A stretch of 64,000 nucleotides of DNA from Pelagibacteraceae bacterium (GCA_022763425.1 JALEGD010000001.1:248001-312000); one strand, 5' to 3'. Shown: positions 39,518-49,905, numbered from the stretch's first letter. The notes: generated by a model from the sequence alone, not told the origin. Made by a program: numbers and translations.

Positions 39518-39805
39518 ATGAAGGGTACAAATATATTACTAGGTATCATAGCTTTAATTCTTGCAATGTTTTTAGGTTTGCAAATTGAAGAGCAGTACCG
39601 AGATATAAGGTATTTAAATAATTGTATTAAAGATATCAAAGCAAACGGTATCAGATCTGATGATCACAAAGCATATTGTGCAGGATTAGTTAGACAAGAT
39701 CCATATTTATTTACATATAACAGAGGAATGGTTGCAAAGTATCTGCAGCAATCTGATAATCAATCATCTCAGCCAAAAGCGCCAGCTGAAGAACCAAAAA
39801 AATAA
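39518..39805 (+). CDS. Hypothetical single-TM protein
   Basis: ATG at 39518 followed by TM helix (NILLGIIALILAMFLGL). Confidence 0.6.
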   Translation: MKGTNILLGIIALILAMFLGLQIEEQYRDIRYLNNCIKDIKANGIRSDDHKAYCAGLVRQDPYLFTYNRGMVAKYLQQSDNQSSQPKAPAEEPKK

Positions 39806-39806
39806 A

Positions 39807-40715
39807 TTAGTTAAAATATTTTAAAGCAATAAAGACAACAATTGGTATTGTTATAAATGATAATGTTGTTGAAGTAACAATAACAGAGGCAATATTATCT
39901 GCATGAATTTTTTTAGAATACATTTTGGCAAGAAGAAAATTTAAAATTGCAGAGGGCATGGATGCAGAAATTAACAAAACTCCTGCTTCATAATTTTTTA
40001 ATTCAAAATATCGAATAATTAAAAATGCAATAATAGGACCGCTAATTAATCGTACAGCTGCAATTACTACATTCGTATTAAAATTTTTAGTTTTTAAAGT
40101 ACTAAGTGCAATACCTAGCGATGTTAAAATTAAAAAAATTGTTGAATAGCCAAGTAGCATTGTCGTATTAACTAAAAATGCAGGTGGCTTGATTTCAAAA
40201 TAAAGCATAAATCCAGAAATAAAAAGAACGTACATTGGTATAGAAGTTAAAAGAGGCTTTAAACTAAATTTTTTACTAGCAATAAAAATTCCAACTGTAA
40301 AATGAAGTAACATAATGACTGCTGCAATCGAACTTGCAACTGAAAAGCCTTTTTCACCATAAGCAAATAAACAAATCGGTAGCCCAAGGTTTCCGGTATT
40401 AGGCAAAATAAGTGGACTGAGCTCTAAAACGACATCACGTTTTAAAATTTTTAAAACTATCATTCCAATAACAGCAAAGCTTGCAACAAATAAAAATGTG
40501 AATGACCCGAATTTTAAAAAAGTTTTAAAATCTAATGTAGTAGAGGCTGCTAATGAGTAAAATAAAAGAGCAGGGACACCAATTTTTCCTGCAAATGTCG
40601 TAATGATATCACTATTAAATTTAGGATTTTTTTTTCCAAACCAATAGCCAATTCCAACAATGAAAAATACTGGAAAAATAACCTCGAATAATTTGAAAAA
40701 GATACCTAGTGACAT
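39807..40715 (-). CDS. AEC family transporter (auxin efflux carrier-like)
   Basis: 10-TM pattern, PNTGNLGLPICLFAYG. Confidence 0.88.
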   Translation of the reverse strand: MSLGIFFKLFEVIFPVFFIVGIGYWFGKKNPKFNSDIITTFAGKIGVPALLFYSLAASTTLDFKTFLKFGSFTFLFVASFAVIGMIVLKILKRDVVLELSPLILPNTGNLGLPICLFAYGEKGFSVASSIAAVIMLLHFTVGIFIASKKFSLKPLLTSIPMYVLFISGFMLYFEIKPPAFLVNTTMLLGYSTIFLILTSLGIALSTLKTKNFNTNVVIAAVRLISGPIIAFLIIRYFELKNYEAGVLLISASMPSAILNFLLAKMYSKKIHADNIASVIVTSTTLSFITIPIVVFIALKYFN

Positions 40716-40769
40716 AATTTTGAAACCTTTTACTTTTATGGTTTTTCATTACAAGATAAACAATTACAA

Positions 40770-41435
40770 ATGAGACATTTAATAGTTATTTTTATTCTTT
40801 TAATGAGCTTTAACAAAGCTAGTGCCCATGTTGGTCATCACAAGGGCTTGGAGAACCTAACATTTGATATTTATCGTAATGGCCAATACGCAGGTTTTCA
40901 CACTATTGATTTTGAATGGGAGAAAGATGGAAGTGTTGAAGTTAAGAATATTATTGAGTTTGGAGTAAAAAAATTTGGAATTACTTTTTACAAATATCAG
41001 TCAGAAGGTACTGAAAAATATGACTCATCTGGCAAATTAATTCAGTTTATTTCCAATACAGATGACAACGGAAAAGCAAAGTTTTGTAATATCAGCAAAG
41101 AAAACCAAACTTACAATGTAGATGGAACAAAATATAAAGGTGAATTTACCAAGCCATTTTTAATTTCTTCCTATTGGAACCATGATATTGTGACAGTTCC
41201 ATATCAACTTTCGGGCATAACTTGCAAGGTGACTGAGCAAAAAGTAAAATTTGTAAAAGAAACACAATTTCAAGATAAAAATAAAACATTTGAAACAAGA
41301 GTTTTTGATATTCAAGGAAAAGATTTAGATACACAAGTCTGGTTTGATAAAAAAACCAGAATGATTGTTCATCAGGTTTTAAATCGTAAAGGAAAATGGG
41401 AATATAAACTTAAGAGTTATAAATTAAATCCATGA
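40770..41435 (+). CDS. Secreted DUF6134-like protein
   Basis: Signal peptide; DIYRNGQYAGFHTIDFE...; general resemblance. Confidence 0.6.
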   Translation: MRHLIVIFILLMSFNKASAHVGHHKGLENLTFDIYRNGQYAGFHTIDFEWEKDGSVEVKNIIEFGVKKFGITFYKYQSEGTEKYDSSGKLIQFISNTDDNGKAKFCNISKENQTYNVDGTKYKGEFTKPFLISSYWNHDIVTVPYQLSGITCKVTEQKVKFVKETQFQDKNKTFETRVFDIQGKDLDTQVWFDKKTRMIVHQVLNRKGKWEYKLKSYKLNP

Positions 41436-42445
41436 AGAAAATTTTAGTTCTATTTTTTATTATTCTATATCCAATAGATGTTTTTTCAGATGAGCCTGGA
41501 ATTATTTCTTTAATGTATCACCGAGTAGGTGAAGGGAAATATCCAAGTACAAATGTTTCAACTGAAATGTTTAAAGAACATTTACAAATAATTGAAAGCA
41601 AGGGATTAAAATTTATAGAACCTGAACAATTTAAAAATCAAATTTTAGAAGGAAAACCATTTTCTGAGAGATATATTTTGTTAACAGTTGATGATGCATT
41701 TAAAAGTTTTTATCAAAATGCTTGGCCAGTTTTAAAAGAAAAGAAAATTCCTTTTATTTTATTTGTGAACACTAGAGAAATTACAAGTAATCATTCAAAC
41801 TATATGACTTGGGATCAAATCAGAGAGTTAAGAGATTCAGGATTAGTAACAATAGGCGGTCATTCATGGAGTCATGAATATTTTGTGAATATGAAGTTAG
41901 AGGATGTTAAACAAGATATTCAAAAATCTCATCAAGATTATCAAAAACAATTAAAAAAAATTCCCGATCTTTATGCGCATACATTTGGTGAGACAAGTTC
42001 TGATATTATAAAAATCATTCGAGACTTTAATTATAAAGTTATTTTTGGACAGCACTCAGGAGTCATTAGTCAGAATGAAAATATTAATTACTTACCAAGA
42101 TTTAGTTTGAATGAAAATTATGGAAAAATCAAACGCTTTAACAACATTTTAAAATCAAGGGCATTTAATATGAAATCTTATGAACCAAAAACTATTTTAT
42201 TAGAGCAGGATAATAATCCAACAAATATGAAATTATCATTTAATGAAAATGTGAAAGCAATAAACTGTTTTGATAATTCAGGTGGAAATTGGAAAAATAC
42301 AAAGATTAATTTTACTAGTAATAAGGAAATTGAATTAATATTCGATCAACCATTTAAAAAAAGAAGAGGACGTTTAAATTGTACTATGCCTTCAAAGGGA
42401 GGTTTAATTAAATGGTTTGGTTATCAGTACAGTGTAATCAATTAG
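41432..42445 (+). CDS. Polysaccharide deacetylase family protein
   Basis: ISLMYHRVGEGKYPSTNVS, LTVDDAFKSFYQNAWPVL, GGHSWSHEYF. Confidence 0.9.
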   Translation: MKKILVLFFIILYPIDVFSDEPGIISLMYHRVGEGKYPSTNVSTEMFKEHLQIIESKGLKFIEPEQFKNQILEGKPFSERYILLTVDDAFKSFYQNAWPVLKEKKIPFILFVNTREITSNHSNYMTWDQIRELRDSGLVTIGGHSWSHEYFVNMKLEDVKQDIQKSHQDYQKQLKKIPDLYAHTFGETSSDIIKIIRDFNYKVIFGQHSGVISQNENINYLPRFSLNENYGKIKRFNNILKSRAFNMKSYEPKTILLEQDNNPTNMKLSFNENVKAINCFDNSGGNWKNTKINFTSNKEIELIFDQPFKKRRGRLNCTMPSKGGLIKWFGYQYSVIN

Positions 42446-42854
42446 CTTGATTAAATTTTTTCATTATATTTAAAGTTTCTTTACTTATATGATGTTCCAT
42501 TCCCTCTGAATCAATTTCTGCAATTTTCCTTGGGACGCCAAGTTTAATTAAAAAATTAAAAAGAATTTCATGTCTTGCATTTGATTGCTCTGCTAATTTT
42601 TTTCCAGATGAAGTTAAAAAGATGTGTTTATATTTTTCGCTTTCAACTAACTTTGCTTTAATTAATCTTTTAATGTTTTTACTTACTGTTGCGTTTGAAA
42701 CTCCAAAGTATTTACAAAGATCAACATTTTTCACTGAACCTTTTTTTCCTAAAATTTCATTAATCGCTTCAACATAATCTTCTAAAAGCTCAAAGCTATT
42801 TCTACCCTGAGTAGTTTTAAACAAGTGTGGGCTACTAGATCTTGTAGTTGTCAT
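42438..42854 (-). CDS. mntR: DtxR-family Mn-responsive regulator (MntR-like)
   Basis: ELLEDYVEAINEIL, winged HTH, GMEHHISKETLNIM. Confidence 0.85.
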   Translation of the reverse strand: MTTTRSSSPHLFKTTQGRNSFELLEDYVEAINEILGKKGSVKNVDLCKYFGVSNATVSKNIKRLIKAKLVESEKYKHIFLTSSGKKLAEQSNARHEILFNFLIKLGVPRKIAEIDSEGMEHHISKETLNIMKKFNQAN

Positions 42855-42908
42855 AATAATTTTACTTAAATTTGCTATTTAGCACTTGAAATATCCTAAT
42901 CAAGTATT

Positions 42909-42930
42909 AAGTTTAGCCAAGGCTAAACTT
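42909..42930. promoter_or_regulatory. Putative MntR operator
   Basis: AAGTTTAGCC-AA-GGCTAAACTT, perfect 10-bp arms, between divergent mntR and DUF2061 gene. Confidence 0.75.
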
Positions 42931-42931
42931 T

Positions 42932-43177
42932 ATGACAGAATTTAGAAAAGGAATATTTCAAACACTCAAGGACCAAATGGTTGGGACCAGCTTTGGTCGA
43001 GCAATCATTTATACAATTGGTCATATCGTGATCGCGATGACTTGTAATAATTTGATTACTGGAGCTGAATTAAAACTTGCAGCACTCGATGCTTTGATTG
43101 AGCCATTAATTAATGGAGTATGGTACTTTTTGTTGGATAAACTTTGGACAAAAAACTTTATCTCTAAATCAGTTTAA
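42932..43177 (+). CDS. DUF2061 membrane protein
   Basis: SFGRAIIYTIGHIVIAMTCNNLITGAELKLAALDALIEPLINGVWYFLLDKLW. Confidence 0.8.
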   Translation: MTEFRKGIFQTLKDQMVGTSFGRAIIYTIGHIVIAMTCNNLITGAELKLAALDALIEPLINGVWYFLLDKLWTKNFISKSV

Positions 43178-43207
43178 CTTTTAAACAAATCACTATACAA
43201 CTTCAGG

Positions 43208-43510
43208 ATGTTTTCGTTTTTAAATATTTTTAAGAAAAAAAATTCCAAAAAAGAAGAAGAGGCTTTTGCACTACTAAGAAAGGCAAGTGCCATTTCAAAA
43301 AAAATTGCTGAAGAAACGAATGATGCAAAACTAAAAGGTTTAGCATTTGAGTTAAAAAGAAGTCACGATGATGCAATTAAAATTTTTGAAGAGATTAATT
43401 ATGACCTTCATAAATTAGATAAATTTTATTTTGATCCAAAGCAAACATTATCTGAAAATTATAAAAAAGTAGAAACTATATTAGACAATTTTAAAAAGCG
43501 TATTGCTTAG
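43208..43510 (+). CDS. Hypothetical protein
   Basis: Compact charged helical ORF. Confidence 0.6.
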   Translation: MFSFLNIFKKKNSKKEEEAFALLRKASAISKKIAEETNDAKLKGLAFELKRSHDDAIKIFEEINYDLHKLDKFYFDPKQTLSENYKKVETILDNFKKRIA

Positions 43511-43549
43511 TTTATTGCATCTCTAATCAAAAATGATTATAATTTAAGC

Positions 43550-43735
43550 ATGTCTACATACGAATGTAAAAAATGCGGGATGTCAGTGAATGCCTCATGT
43601 GCAAAATGCAATGAGCCTTTAGCTAATGATCATTTAGATGTGAATGGAACTCAAGTTCAAATTTCCAAATGTCCAAAGTGCGAAGGTAAAATTAAATCAC
43701 CACAATGTTGTGGTGCTGACATGGGCGCAAATTAA
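43550..43735 (+). CDS. Small Cys-rich zinc-ribbon-like protein
   Basis: CKKC, CAKC, CPKC, CC pattern. Confidence 0.7.
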   Translation: MSTYECKKCGMSVNASCAKCNEPLANDHLDVNGTQVQISKCPKCEGKIKSPQCCGADMGAN

Positions 43736-44121
43736 ACTAGTACAATTCCTAGCATTATAAGTTGTACAAAGTTTATTACCACTGAAATGAAGTGAGAAAT
43801 TTTAAAAGCTTTTTCATTTCTTTCATCTTTTAATTTATTAATCTTTGGCATTAAATAAACTAAATTAAAAAAGAATAATAAGGCTGAAGTTAACACTAGA
43901 TAAAAGTCTAAAATAAAAGTTTGATAAAAAATATAAAATCCTGAGACCAGTCCAAGGATCAATAAATTCACTAAATAGTAATATGGGAAAATTGCACGAA
44001 TAAAAACCCCTGCATTATCTGGTGGCAAAACTTTAAAAATCATTGGCGCCAAAATAAAAGAAAAAAATAACATGATCCCCAAAACCAGGGACACCATATT
44101 CATAATAATTTGCTCACTCAT
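43732..44121 (-). CDS. DUF4149/TMEM205-like membrane protein
   Basis: Four TM helices, FSFILAPMIFKVLP. Confidence 0.65.
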   Translation of the reverse strand: MSEQIIMNMVSLVLGIMLFFSFILAPMIFKVLPPDNAGVFIRAIFPYYYLVNLLILGLVSGFYIFYQTFILDFYLVLTSALLFFFNLVYLMPKINKLKDERNEKAFKISHFISVVINFVQLIMLGIVLV

Positions 44122-44212
44122 TTTTTAACCTTCTTTTTCTTTTTGTCTGCTTGATTAATTTTATTAATAAATTTTGTTAGTTTTTTTCTTGTTTGATTAA
44201 TTTTTTTTATGT

Positions 44213-45163
44213 TCATATTTTTGTCTTGGAGTTTATAATATTTTTTATAGTTTTTTGATTTAATTCATATGAAACTTGAGCTTCTTTATAATTTACTTTT
44301 TTAAAAGTTATCATAGACTTCGGAGGAATTTGTATCAATTTTTCAAAGTCTGCTGATATTACTACTGCAATTTTTGGATAACCACCAATTGTTTGGTGAT
44401 CAGTTAAAAGAATTATAGGCTGACCATCTGCTGGAACTTGAATTGCACCTTTAATAATTGCTTCTGATTTTATATTTGAAGTAAGTTGATTTTCAATTTT
44501 ACTTCCTGATAAACGCATTCCCATTTTATCAGTAGTAGTTGTAATTTCGTAAGGATTATTAAAAAAATTTTGAACGCTCTTTTTTTCAAAAAAATGAAAT
44601 TGTGGTCCCTCTAATAAACGAATTTTATTATTAAATTGTTTATCAGGTTCTCTTGTTAGTTTATATTCAGATTGATTTTCATTTACATTAAAATCAAATA
44701 ACTCATCTTTTTTAATCTTAGCACCATCACGCGGACCTATTTTTGACCTTGGATTACAAGAAAAGCTATCAAAAACCCCACTTAACTGAATACTCCCTCC
44801 AAAAGTAATATATCCATAAACACTATCAATTGTATTTTTGACAATAATTTGATCATCTTTTTTAAGAATATAGCTTCTAAAACAAATTCCTTTTTCTAGC
44901 TTATGATTTTTTAATATTTCAAAGTTTACATGACCAGTTACTGCAACTGAAATTTCTCCCTCTATAATTTCAACAACTGGACCATTAAAAATAAATTCAA
45001 AAGAGCATTGCATTTTATTACCAACTAATTCATTTCCAATTTCCATGAGAGAAGGTAATGCTGCTCCACCTTTTGAAATCCCAATATCTTGTAAATGATT
45101 GCGACCATAATCTTGTATGGTTGTTAACATTCCAGGATTTGAAAATTTAATTTTGGCTTTCAT
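44213..45163 (-). CDS. pxpC: 5-oxoprolinase subunit C / biotin-dependent carboxyltransferase domain
   Basis: NPGMLTTIQDYGRNHLQDIGISKGGAA; order with pxpB/pxpA. Confidence 0.92.
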   Translation of the reverse strand: MKAKIKFSNPGMLTTIQDYGRNHLQDIGISKGGAALPSLMEIGNELVGNKMQCSFEFIFNGPVVEIIEGEISVAVTGHVNFEILKNHKLEKGICFRSYILKKDDQIIVKNTIDSVYGYITFGGSIQLSGVFDSFSCNPRSKIGPRDGAKIKKDELFDFNVNENQSEYKLTREPDKQFNNKIRLLEGPQFHFFEKKSVQNFFNNPYEITTTTDKMGMRLSGSKIENQLTSNIKSEAIIKGAIQVPADGQPIILLTDHQTIGGYPKIAVVISADFEKLIQIPPKSMITFKKVNYKEAQVSYELNQKTIKNIINSKTKI

Positions 45164-45863
45164 AGTTTGATTTCCAAATTTTTAAAAATTCATTTTTTGT
45201 TATTTTTTTGAAACTCACTTCATCACCAGGATTAATTAAATTAGGATTTAAGTGATTTTGATTAAATAATCTTAAAGGAGTTTTCCCAATAATATTCCAT
45301 CCTCCCGGACTTTTGTAAGGATAGATTGCACAAAATTCTTCTACAATTATTACAGATCCTTCATCAATTTCAACACGAGGTGTTGTTAATCTTTTTGAAT
45401 ATAGCTTGGGATCGAGATCACCCATATATGGGAAACCTGGCATAAAACCTAACATGTAGACATAAAAATTTGTTTTAAGATGTGTTTCAACGATTTCTTC
45501 TAAATTTAATTTAGTAATTTGTACCAATCGCTCTAAATCAATTCCATATTCCAAATCATAACATATCGGAATTTCAATTTTTTTTGGTTTAAAATTGATT
45601 TCAATTTTTTCATTTTTAACAATCGAAATTAATTGATGAATTTGATCAAGTTTTGTTAAATTTAAATCAAACTGTATGACAAGCTTATTATACGATGGAA
45701 TTATATTTTGAATTCCAGGTATTTTATTTTCTTCAATAATTTGTTTTAGTTTTTTGAATACAAAAATTACATTTTGATTAATTTCTTTTTTGATCTCGTC
45801 ACCAAAATCTAAAAGAACAGCCTGATCTCCATATTCTAAAATGTTTTTAATCATCCCTTGCAA
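45147..45863 (-). CDS. pxpB: 5-oxoprolinase subunit B (KipI-like)
   Basis: GFMPGFPYMGDLDPKL, TPRVEIDEGSV, SPGGWNIIGKTPL. Confidence 0.93.
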   Translation of the reverse strand: MQGMIKNILEYGDQAVLLDFGDEIKKEINQNVIFVFKKLKQIIEENKIPGIQNIIPSYNKLVIQFDLNLTKLDQIHQLISIVKNEKIEINFKPKKIEIPICYDLEYGIDLERLVQITKLNLEEIVETHLKTNFYVYMLGFMPGFPYMGDLDPKLYSKRLTTPRVEIDEGSVIIVEEFCAIYPYKSPGGWNIIGKTPLRLFNQNHLNPNLINPGDEVSFKKITKNEFLKIWKSNYESQN

Positions 45864-45892
45864 TCTTTTAAGATATATTTAAATAAAATGAT

Positions 45893-46666
45893 ATGGAAGC
45901 AAATATAAATTGCGATCTTGGAGAAACAAGTCCTCATTGCTCATCAGAAAATGATCCAACATTATTAACAATTATTAATACAGCAAATGTTGCTTGTGGT
46001 TACCATGCAGGTGATGAGCCCACAATGCGCAGAACAATAAAAATTGCAAAAGATAATAACGTAAGTATTGGTGTTCATCCTTCATTCAAAGATCCTGAAA
46101 ATTTTGGAAGAAAAAGAATTCAGTTAACGTCTCAAGAATTAAAACAATTAATTACAGAGCAATTAGAATTATTTGATAAAATTTGTTTTGAAGAAAAGTA
46201 CCCTATGACTCATGTAAAGCCTCATGGCGCAATGAATAATATGGCATGTGAAAGTTATGAAATGTCAAAAGCAATAGGTGAAGCAATAAAAGAGTATAAT
46301 CCAGAATTAATTTATATGGTTGGAGCAAAAACAGAAATGGAAAATGCAGGTAAAGATCTTGGACTAAAAATTGCGTGTGAAGTTTTTGCTGATAGAAATT
46401 ATGAGGATAATGGCTTGTTATATTCTAGATCCAAAAGCGATGCATTGATTACGGATCCCGAAGAAGCATTGATCCATACAATTAAAATGATTGAGGAACA
46501 GGCAATTGATTGCAAATCAGGAAAAAAGATACCATGCAAGGTTGATACAATTTGTTTACATGGTGACGGCAAAACTGCAGTTAATTTAGCAAAAACACTT
46601 AGAGAAGGTTTGACGCAAAAAGGAATTCATTTAAAAAAATTAAACGATCTTTCAAATTTAAAATAA
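45893..46666 (+). CDS. pxpA: 5-oxoprolinase subunit A (LamB/YcsF)
   Basis: NCDLGE, ANVACGYHAGD, GVHPSFKDPENFGR. Confidence 0.95.
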   Translation: MEANINCDLGETSPHCSSENDPTLLTIINTANVACGYHAGDEPTMRRTIKIAKDNNVSIGVHPSFKDPENFGRKRIQLTSQELKQLITEQLELFDKICFEEKYPMTHVKPHGAMNNMACESYEMSKAIGEAIKEYNPELIYMVGAKTEMENAGKDLGLKIACEVFADRNYEDNGLLYSRSKSDALITDPEEALIHTIKMIEEQAIDCKSGKKIPCKVDTICLHGDGKTAVNLAKTLREGLTQKGIHLKKLNDLSNLK

Positions 46667-46670
46667 AAAA

Positions 46671-46695
46671 AAAGGCGGCCTAAACGACCGCCTTT
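46671..46695. terminator. Bidirectional terminator
   Basis: AAAGGCGG-N9-CCGCCTTT between convergent genes with A and T runs. Confidence 0.8.
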
Positions 46696-46714
46696 AATTT
46701 TAATTATTAATAAT

Positions 46715-47959
46715 TTATCTTTGAGCCCAAGTTGGCATAGGATACTTCAACTCACAAGCTGCTAATTCAAAAGGATATACTGTACAGTATTTTCCGTTTT
46801 GAACTTGCATTAAAATTCCTCGAGTTTTAGTATTTTGTCCATCTTTACCAAAGTTAACACCTCTGTAAGGAACGATTAATACATTCGCTTCCATGTTAAG
46901 TTCAGTTAAAGCTTTTCTGATAGCTTCAGGATCATTTGAATTAGCATTATTAATTGCATTTGCTAACGCCATGAAACCTGTGAACGCTCTTGCAGGAACG
47001 TCAGATAAGTCTCTTCCACCAGAATATTTCTTAAATAGTGAATTTACCTGTCCAATTAATGGGATTCTTTTTGCAAGGTCCGTATTAAATGGAGATCTTG
47101 TAATTACACCTTCGGCTTTACTTCCCATTGTAGCTATAAACTTAGGGTCAGTATAACCAGCATTTTGAGCTACAAGTAATTTAGGATTGTAGTCCAATTT
47201 TTTAGCTGTATCTAAAAATAGATAAGCATCTGATGTATAAGATGAAGGTAATAAAACATCTGGGTTCTTAGCTTTTAATCTTTGAACTTCAGAATCTAAA
47301 GTTGTTGTCTTAGCTTTATAACTAATTTTTTCTACAACTTTATAACCTTGTTTTTTTGCCATTTTGTTTTGTGTTCCACCACTGTCGCTTCCCCATAAAG
47401 AATCTTCATGAAGAATACCTACAGATTTTAGTGAACCACCTTTTTTGTTGAAATCATTCATGAATTCAAACATTAAAGATGTAAACTCACCATCGTGTGG
47501 AGTTGCTCTAAAGAAGTATTTAAATCCTCTTGTAGTTAGCTTTGGTGAAGTTGATGCACCATTAACCCAAGGAATTTTAGCTCGCTCAGCAACTTGACTC
47601 GCAGCACCTGTAACAGATGAGTAGTAAGCACCAAACATGGCATGTACTTTTTCTTTATTGATTAATCTTTCAGTTTCACCAACACCAATATCTGGTTTTC
47701 CAGCATGATCAGCTACGATGATTTTAACTTTTCTTCCATTAGTTAACCCTTTGTTTCTTGCAAGTGGCATATCAATATTGTGACTATTATTAATTATATC
47801 GACAGCAGTTTTTAAAGCTGCAACTGCATCTTTACCAACTTGAGCAACAGGACCAGTTAATGGATAAATTACTCCAATTTTCACATCTTCAGCAAAAGAT
47901 GATGTACTCACCATTGCTGCAAGAGAAACTGAAGCTAATAACGTTTTTATTTTTTTCAT
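46715..47959 (-). CDS. ABC transporter substrate-binding protein (Leu/Ile/Val/urea type)
   Basis: Signal peptide, KIGVIYPLTGPVAQVGKDAV. Confidence 0.92.
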   Translation of the reverse strand: MKKIKTLLASVSLAAMVSTSSFAEDVKIGVIYPLTGPVAQVGKDAVAALKTAVDIINNSHNIDMPLARNKGLTNGRKVKIIVADHAGKPDIGVGETERLINKEKVHAMFGAYYSSVTGAASQVAERAKIPWVNGASTSPKLTTRGFKYFFRATPHDGEFTSLMFEFMNDFNKKGGSLKSVGILHEDSLWGSDSGGTQNKMAKKQGYKVVEKISYKAKTTTLDSEVQRLKAKNPDVLLPSSYTSDAYLFLDTAKKLDYNPKLLVAQNAGYTDPKFIATMGSKAEGVITRSPFNTDLAKRIPLIGQVNSLFKKYSGGRDLSDVPARAFTGFMALANAINNANSNDPEAIRKALTELNMEANVLIVPYRGVNFGKDGQNTKTRGILMQVQNGKYCTVYPFELAACELKYPMPTWAQR

Positions 47960-48028
47960 TTATCCCCCTATTAAAGTTGTCTTATCCTATAAACTTCGAC
48001 TATAAATGTAAACCGAATTGAGGAAAAA

Positions 48029-48895
48029 TTGACAGCCCAAATTATAATGCAAGCAGTAATAACAGGCCTTTTAATGGGGCTAATCTATGCACTTATTGCA
48101 TCAGGCTTAAGTTTGATCTTTGGCTTAATGGAGATTGTTAATTTTGCTCATGGGGAACATTTAATGTTAGCGATGTTTACCTCATTTTGGTTATGGGCTC
48201 TTCTTGGCCTTGATCCAATTGTATCCATTCCCATTACAATTTTAGTTCTAGCTTTATGTGGAATTGTAACTCACTATTTTCTTATACGGTATATTTTAAA
48301 AGCAAAAATGCTTGTACAAATTTGTGCAACTTTTGGTCTTGCAGTTTTCATTCGTTCACTAGCTCAATTTTTATGGACACCAGATTTTAGAAATATTTCA
48401 AAGCCTATGCTTGAGGGTCGAATAGAAATATCAGGAATTTTTATTGGGCAACCACAATTTACTGCAGCTATTGTCTGTTTATTTGCTTTTATTGGACTTT
48501 ATTGGTTTGTTACTAAAACAGAAACTGGATTAGCTTTACAAGCAACATCCCAGGATAGACAGGCTGCTGAAATTTTAGGAGTACCATCAAATAAAATGTT
48601 TGCTCTAGGTTGGGGCCTAGGCCTTGGATGCGTTGCAATTGCTGGAAGTATGATGTCGAGTTATTTTTATATTTTTCCAGATGTTGGAATTAATTTTTCA
48701 TTATTTGCATTCGTAGCAGTAGCCCTTGGAGGGTTTGGAAGTATTCTTGGTTGTTTATATGCTGGAATTATTATTGGATTAGTTGAGTCTTTGGGTGGCT
48801 TGTTAATCGATCCATCATTTAAATTGTTATATGTTTTTGCAATTTATTTACTCGTGGTTATTTTTAAACCTCAAGGAATTTTTGGAAGGTATTAA
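48029..48895 (+). CDS. Branched-chain-type ABC transporter permease (LivH-like), TTG start
   Basis: LIASGLSLIFGLMEIVNFAHGEHLML. Confidence 0.93.
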   Translation: MTAQIIMQAVITGLLMGLIYALIASGLSLIFGLMEIVNFAHGEHLMLAMFTSFWLWALLGLDPIVSIPITILVLALCGIVTHYFLIRYILKAKMLVQICATFGLAVFIRSLAQFLWTPDFRNISKPMLEGRIEISGIFIGQPQFTAAIVCLFAFIGLYWFVTKTETGLALQATSQDRQAAEILGVPSNKMFALGWGLGLGCVAIAGSMMSSYFYIFPDVGINFSLFAFVAVALGGFGSILGCLYAGIIIGLVESLGGLLIDPSFKLLYVFAIYLLVVIFKPQGIFGRY

Positions 48896-49905
48896 TGTCA
48901 GATTTAAAAATTGCACAATCTGAACCTTTGTTTAATTCAAATAAAAAGATGACCTATCTTGTATTAGGTTTTTTTGCTTTTTTAATTTTATTACCAGCTT
49001 TAGGACCAACAAAGTTTTTTTTACATCTTATGATTATGATTTTTATGCATGCAGTAATTTCACAATCATGGAATATCATTGGAGGTTTTTCTGGCCAAAT
49101 TAGTTTAGGTCACGGTGCTTTTTTTGGAATAGGAGCTTATGCAACATCATTCTTTTATGTTGAGTATGGCCTTACGCCTTGGATTGGTATTCTAATTGGA
49201 ATAATTGTTTGTGCGATTGTTGCAATTTTAATTGGTATTCCCATGCTAAGATTGAGTGGGCATTATTTTGCTATTGCAACTTTACTAGTTGGAATTAGTT
49301 TTCAAATTATTTTTCAACGGTGGGATTTAGTTGGAGCAGCGTCAGGTTTATGGGTCCCTTTAACAAGCGAAGATTCTTTATATGCTATTCAATTTCATAG
49401 CAGCAAGGTTCCTTATTATTATTTATTTTTAATTTTTTTTACTATTATCTTTTTTATTACTTGGTTAATCAGTAGATCAAAACTTGGTTACCGATTAAGA
49501 GCTGTTCGTGATGACGCTCAAGCAGCCCAAAGTTTAGGCATTGATGTTGCTAAACATAAAATCATTGCTTTTGCCATCTCTGCTATGATGATGTCGCCTA
49601 TGGGAAGTTTATTTGCACAATATATTTTAATTGTTGATCCAGACCGAATGTTCAATTTTGAAATTTCAATTATTGCACTTTTAATTACAGTATTAGGCGG
49701 AATCGGTTATGTTTGGGGTCCTTTAGTTGGGACATTAATTTTAATTCCACTTGCTGAATATGCGAGAATTTTTTTCGGTGGAACCGGCGGTGCAGTTGAT
49801 TTAATGGTTTATGGAATTGTGCTCATGTTTATTTGCATATTTAAACCATCTGGAATTATTTCATTTTTACCAAATCATATCTTACATAGAGAAAAAATGA
49901 GATGA
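48895..49905 (+). CDS. Branched-chain-type ABC transporter permease (LivM-like)
   Basis: NIIGGFSGQISLGHGAFFGIGAYA. Confidence 0.93.
   Translation: MSDLKIAQSEPLFNSNKKMTYLVLGFFAFLILLPALGPTKFFLHLMIMIFMHAVISQSWNIIGGFSGQISLGHGAFFGIGAYATSFFYVEYGLTPWIGILIGIIVCAIVAILIGIPMLRLSGHYFAIATLLVGISFQIIFQRWDLVGAASGLWVPLTSEDSLYAIQFHSSKVPYYYLFLIFFTIIFFITWLISRSKLGYRLRAVRDDAQAAQSLGIDVAKHKIIAFAISAMMMSPMGSLFAQYILIVDPDRMFNFEISIIALLITVLGGIGYVWGPLVGTLILIPLAEYARIFFGGTGGAVDLMVYGIVLMFICIFKPSGIISFLPNHILHREKMR

Noticed and set aside
44125-44216. Lys-rich ~30-aa minus ORF (MNIKKINQTRKKLTKFINKINQADKKKKKVKK)
   Set aside because: Low complexity from A/T-rich spacer; not supportable as a gene
46893-47156. 87-aa ORF antisense to the substrate-binding protein gene
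   Set aside because: Shadow ORF of a confident CDS
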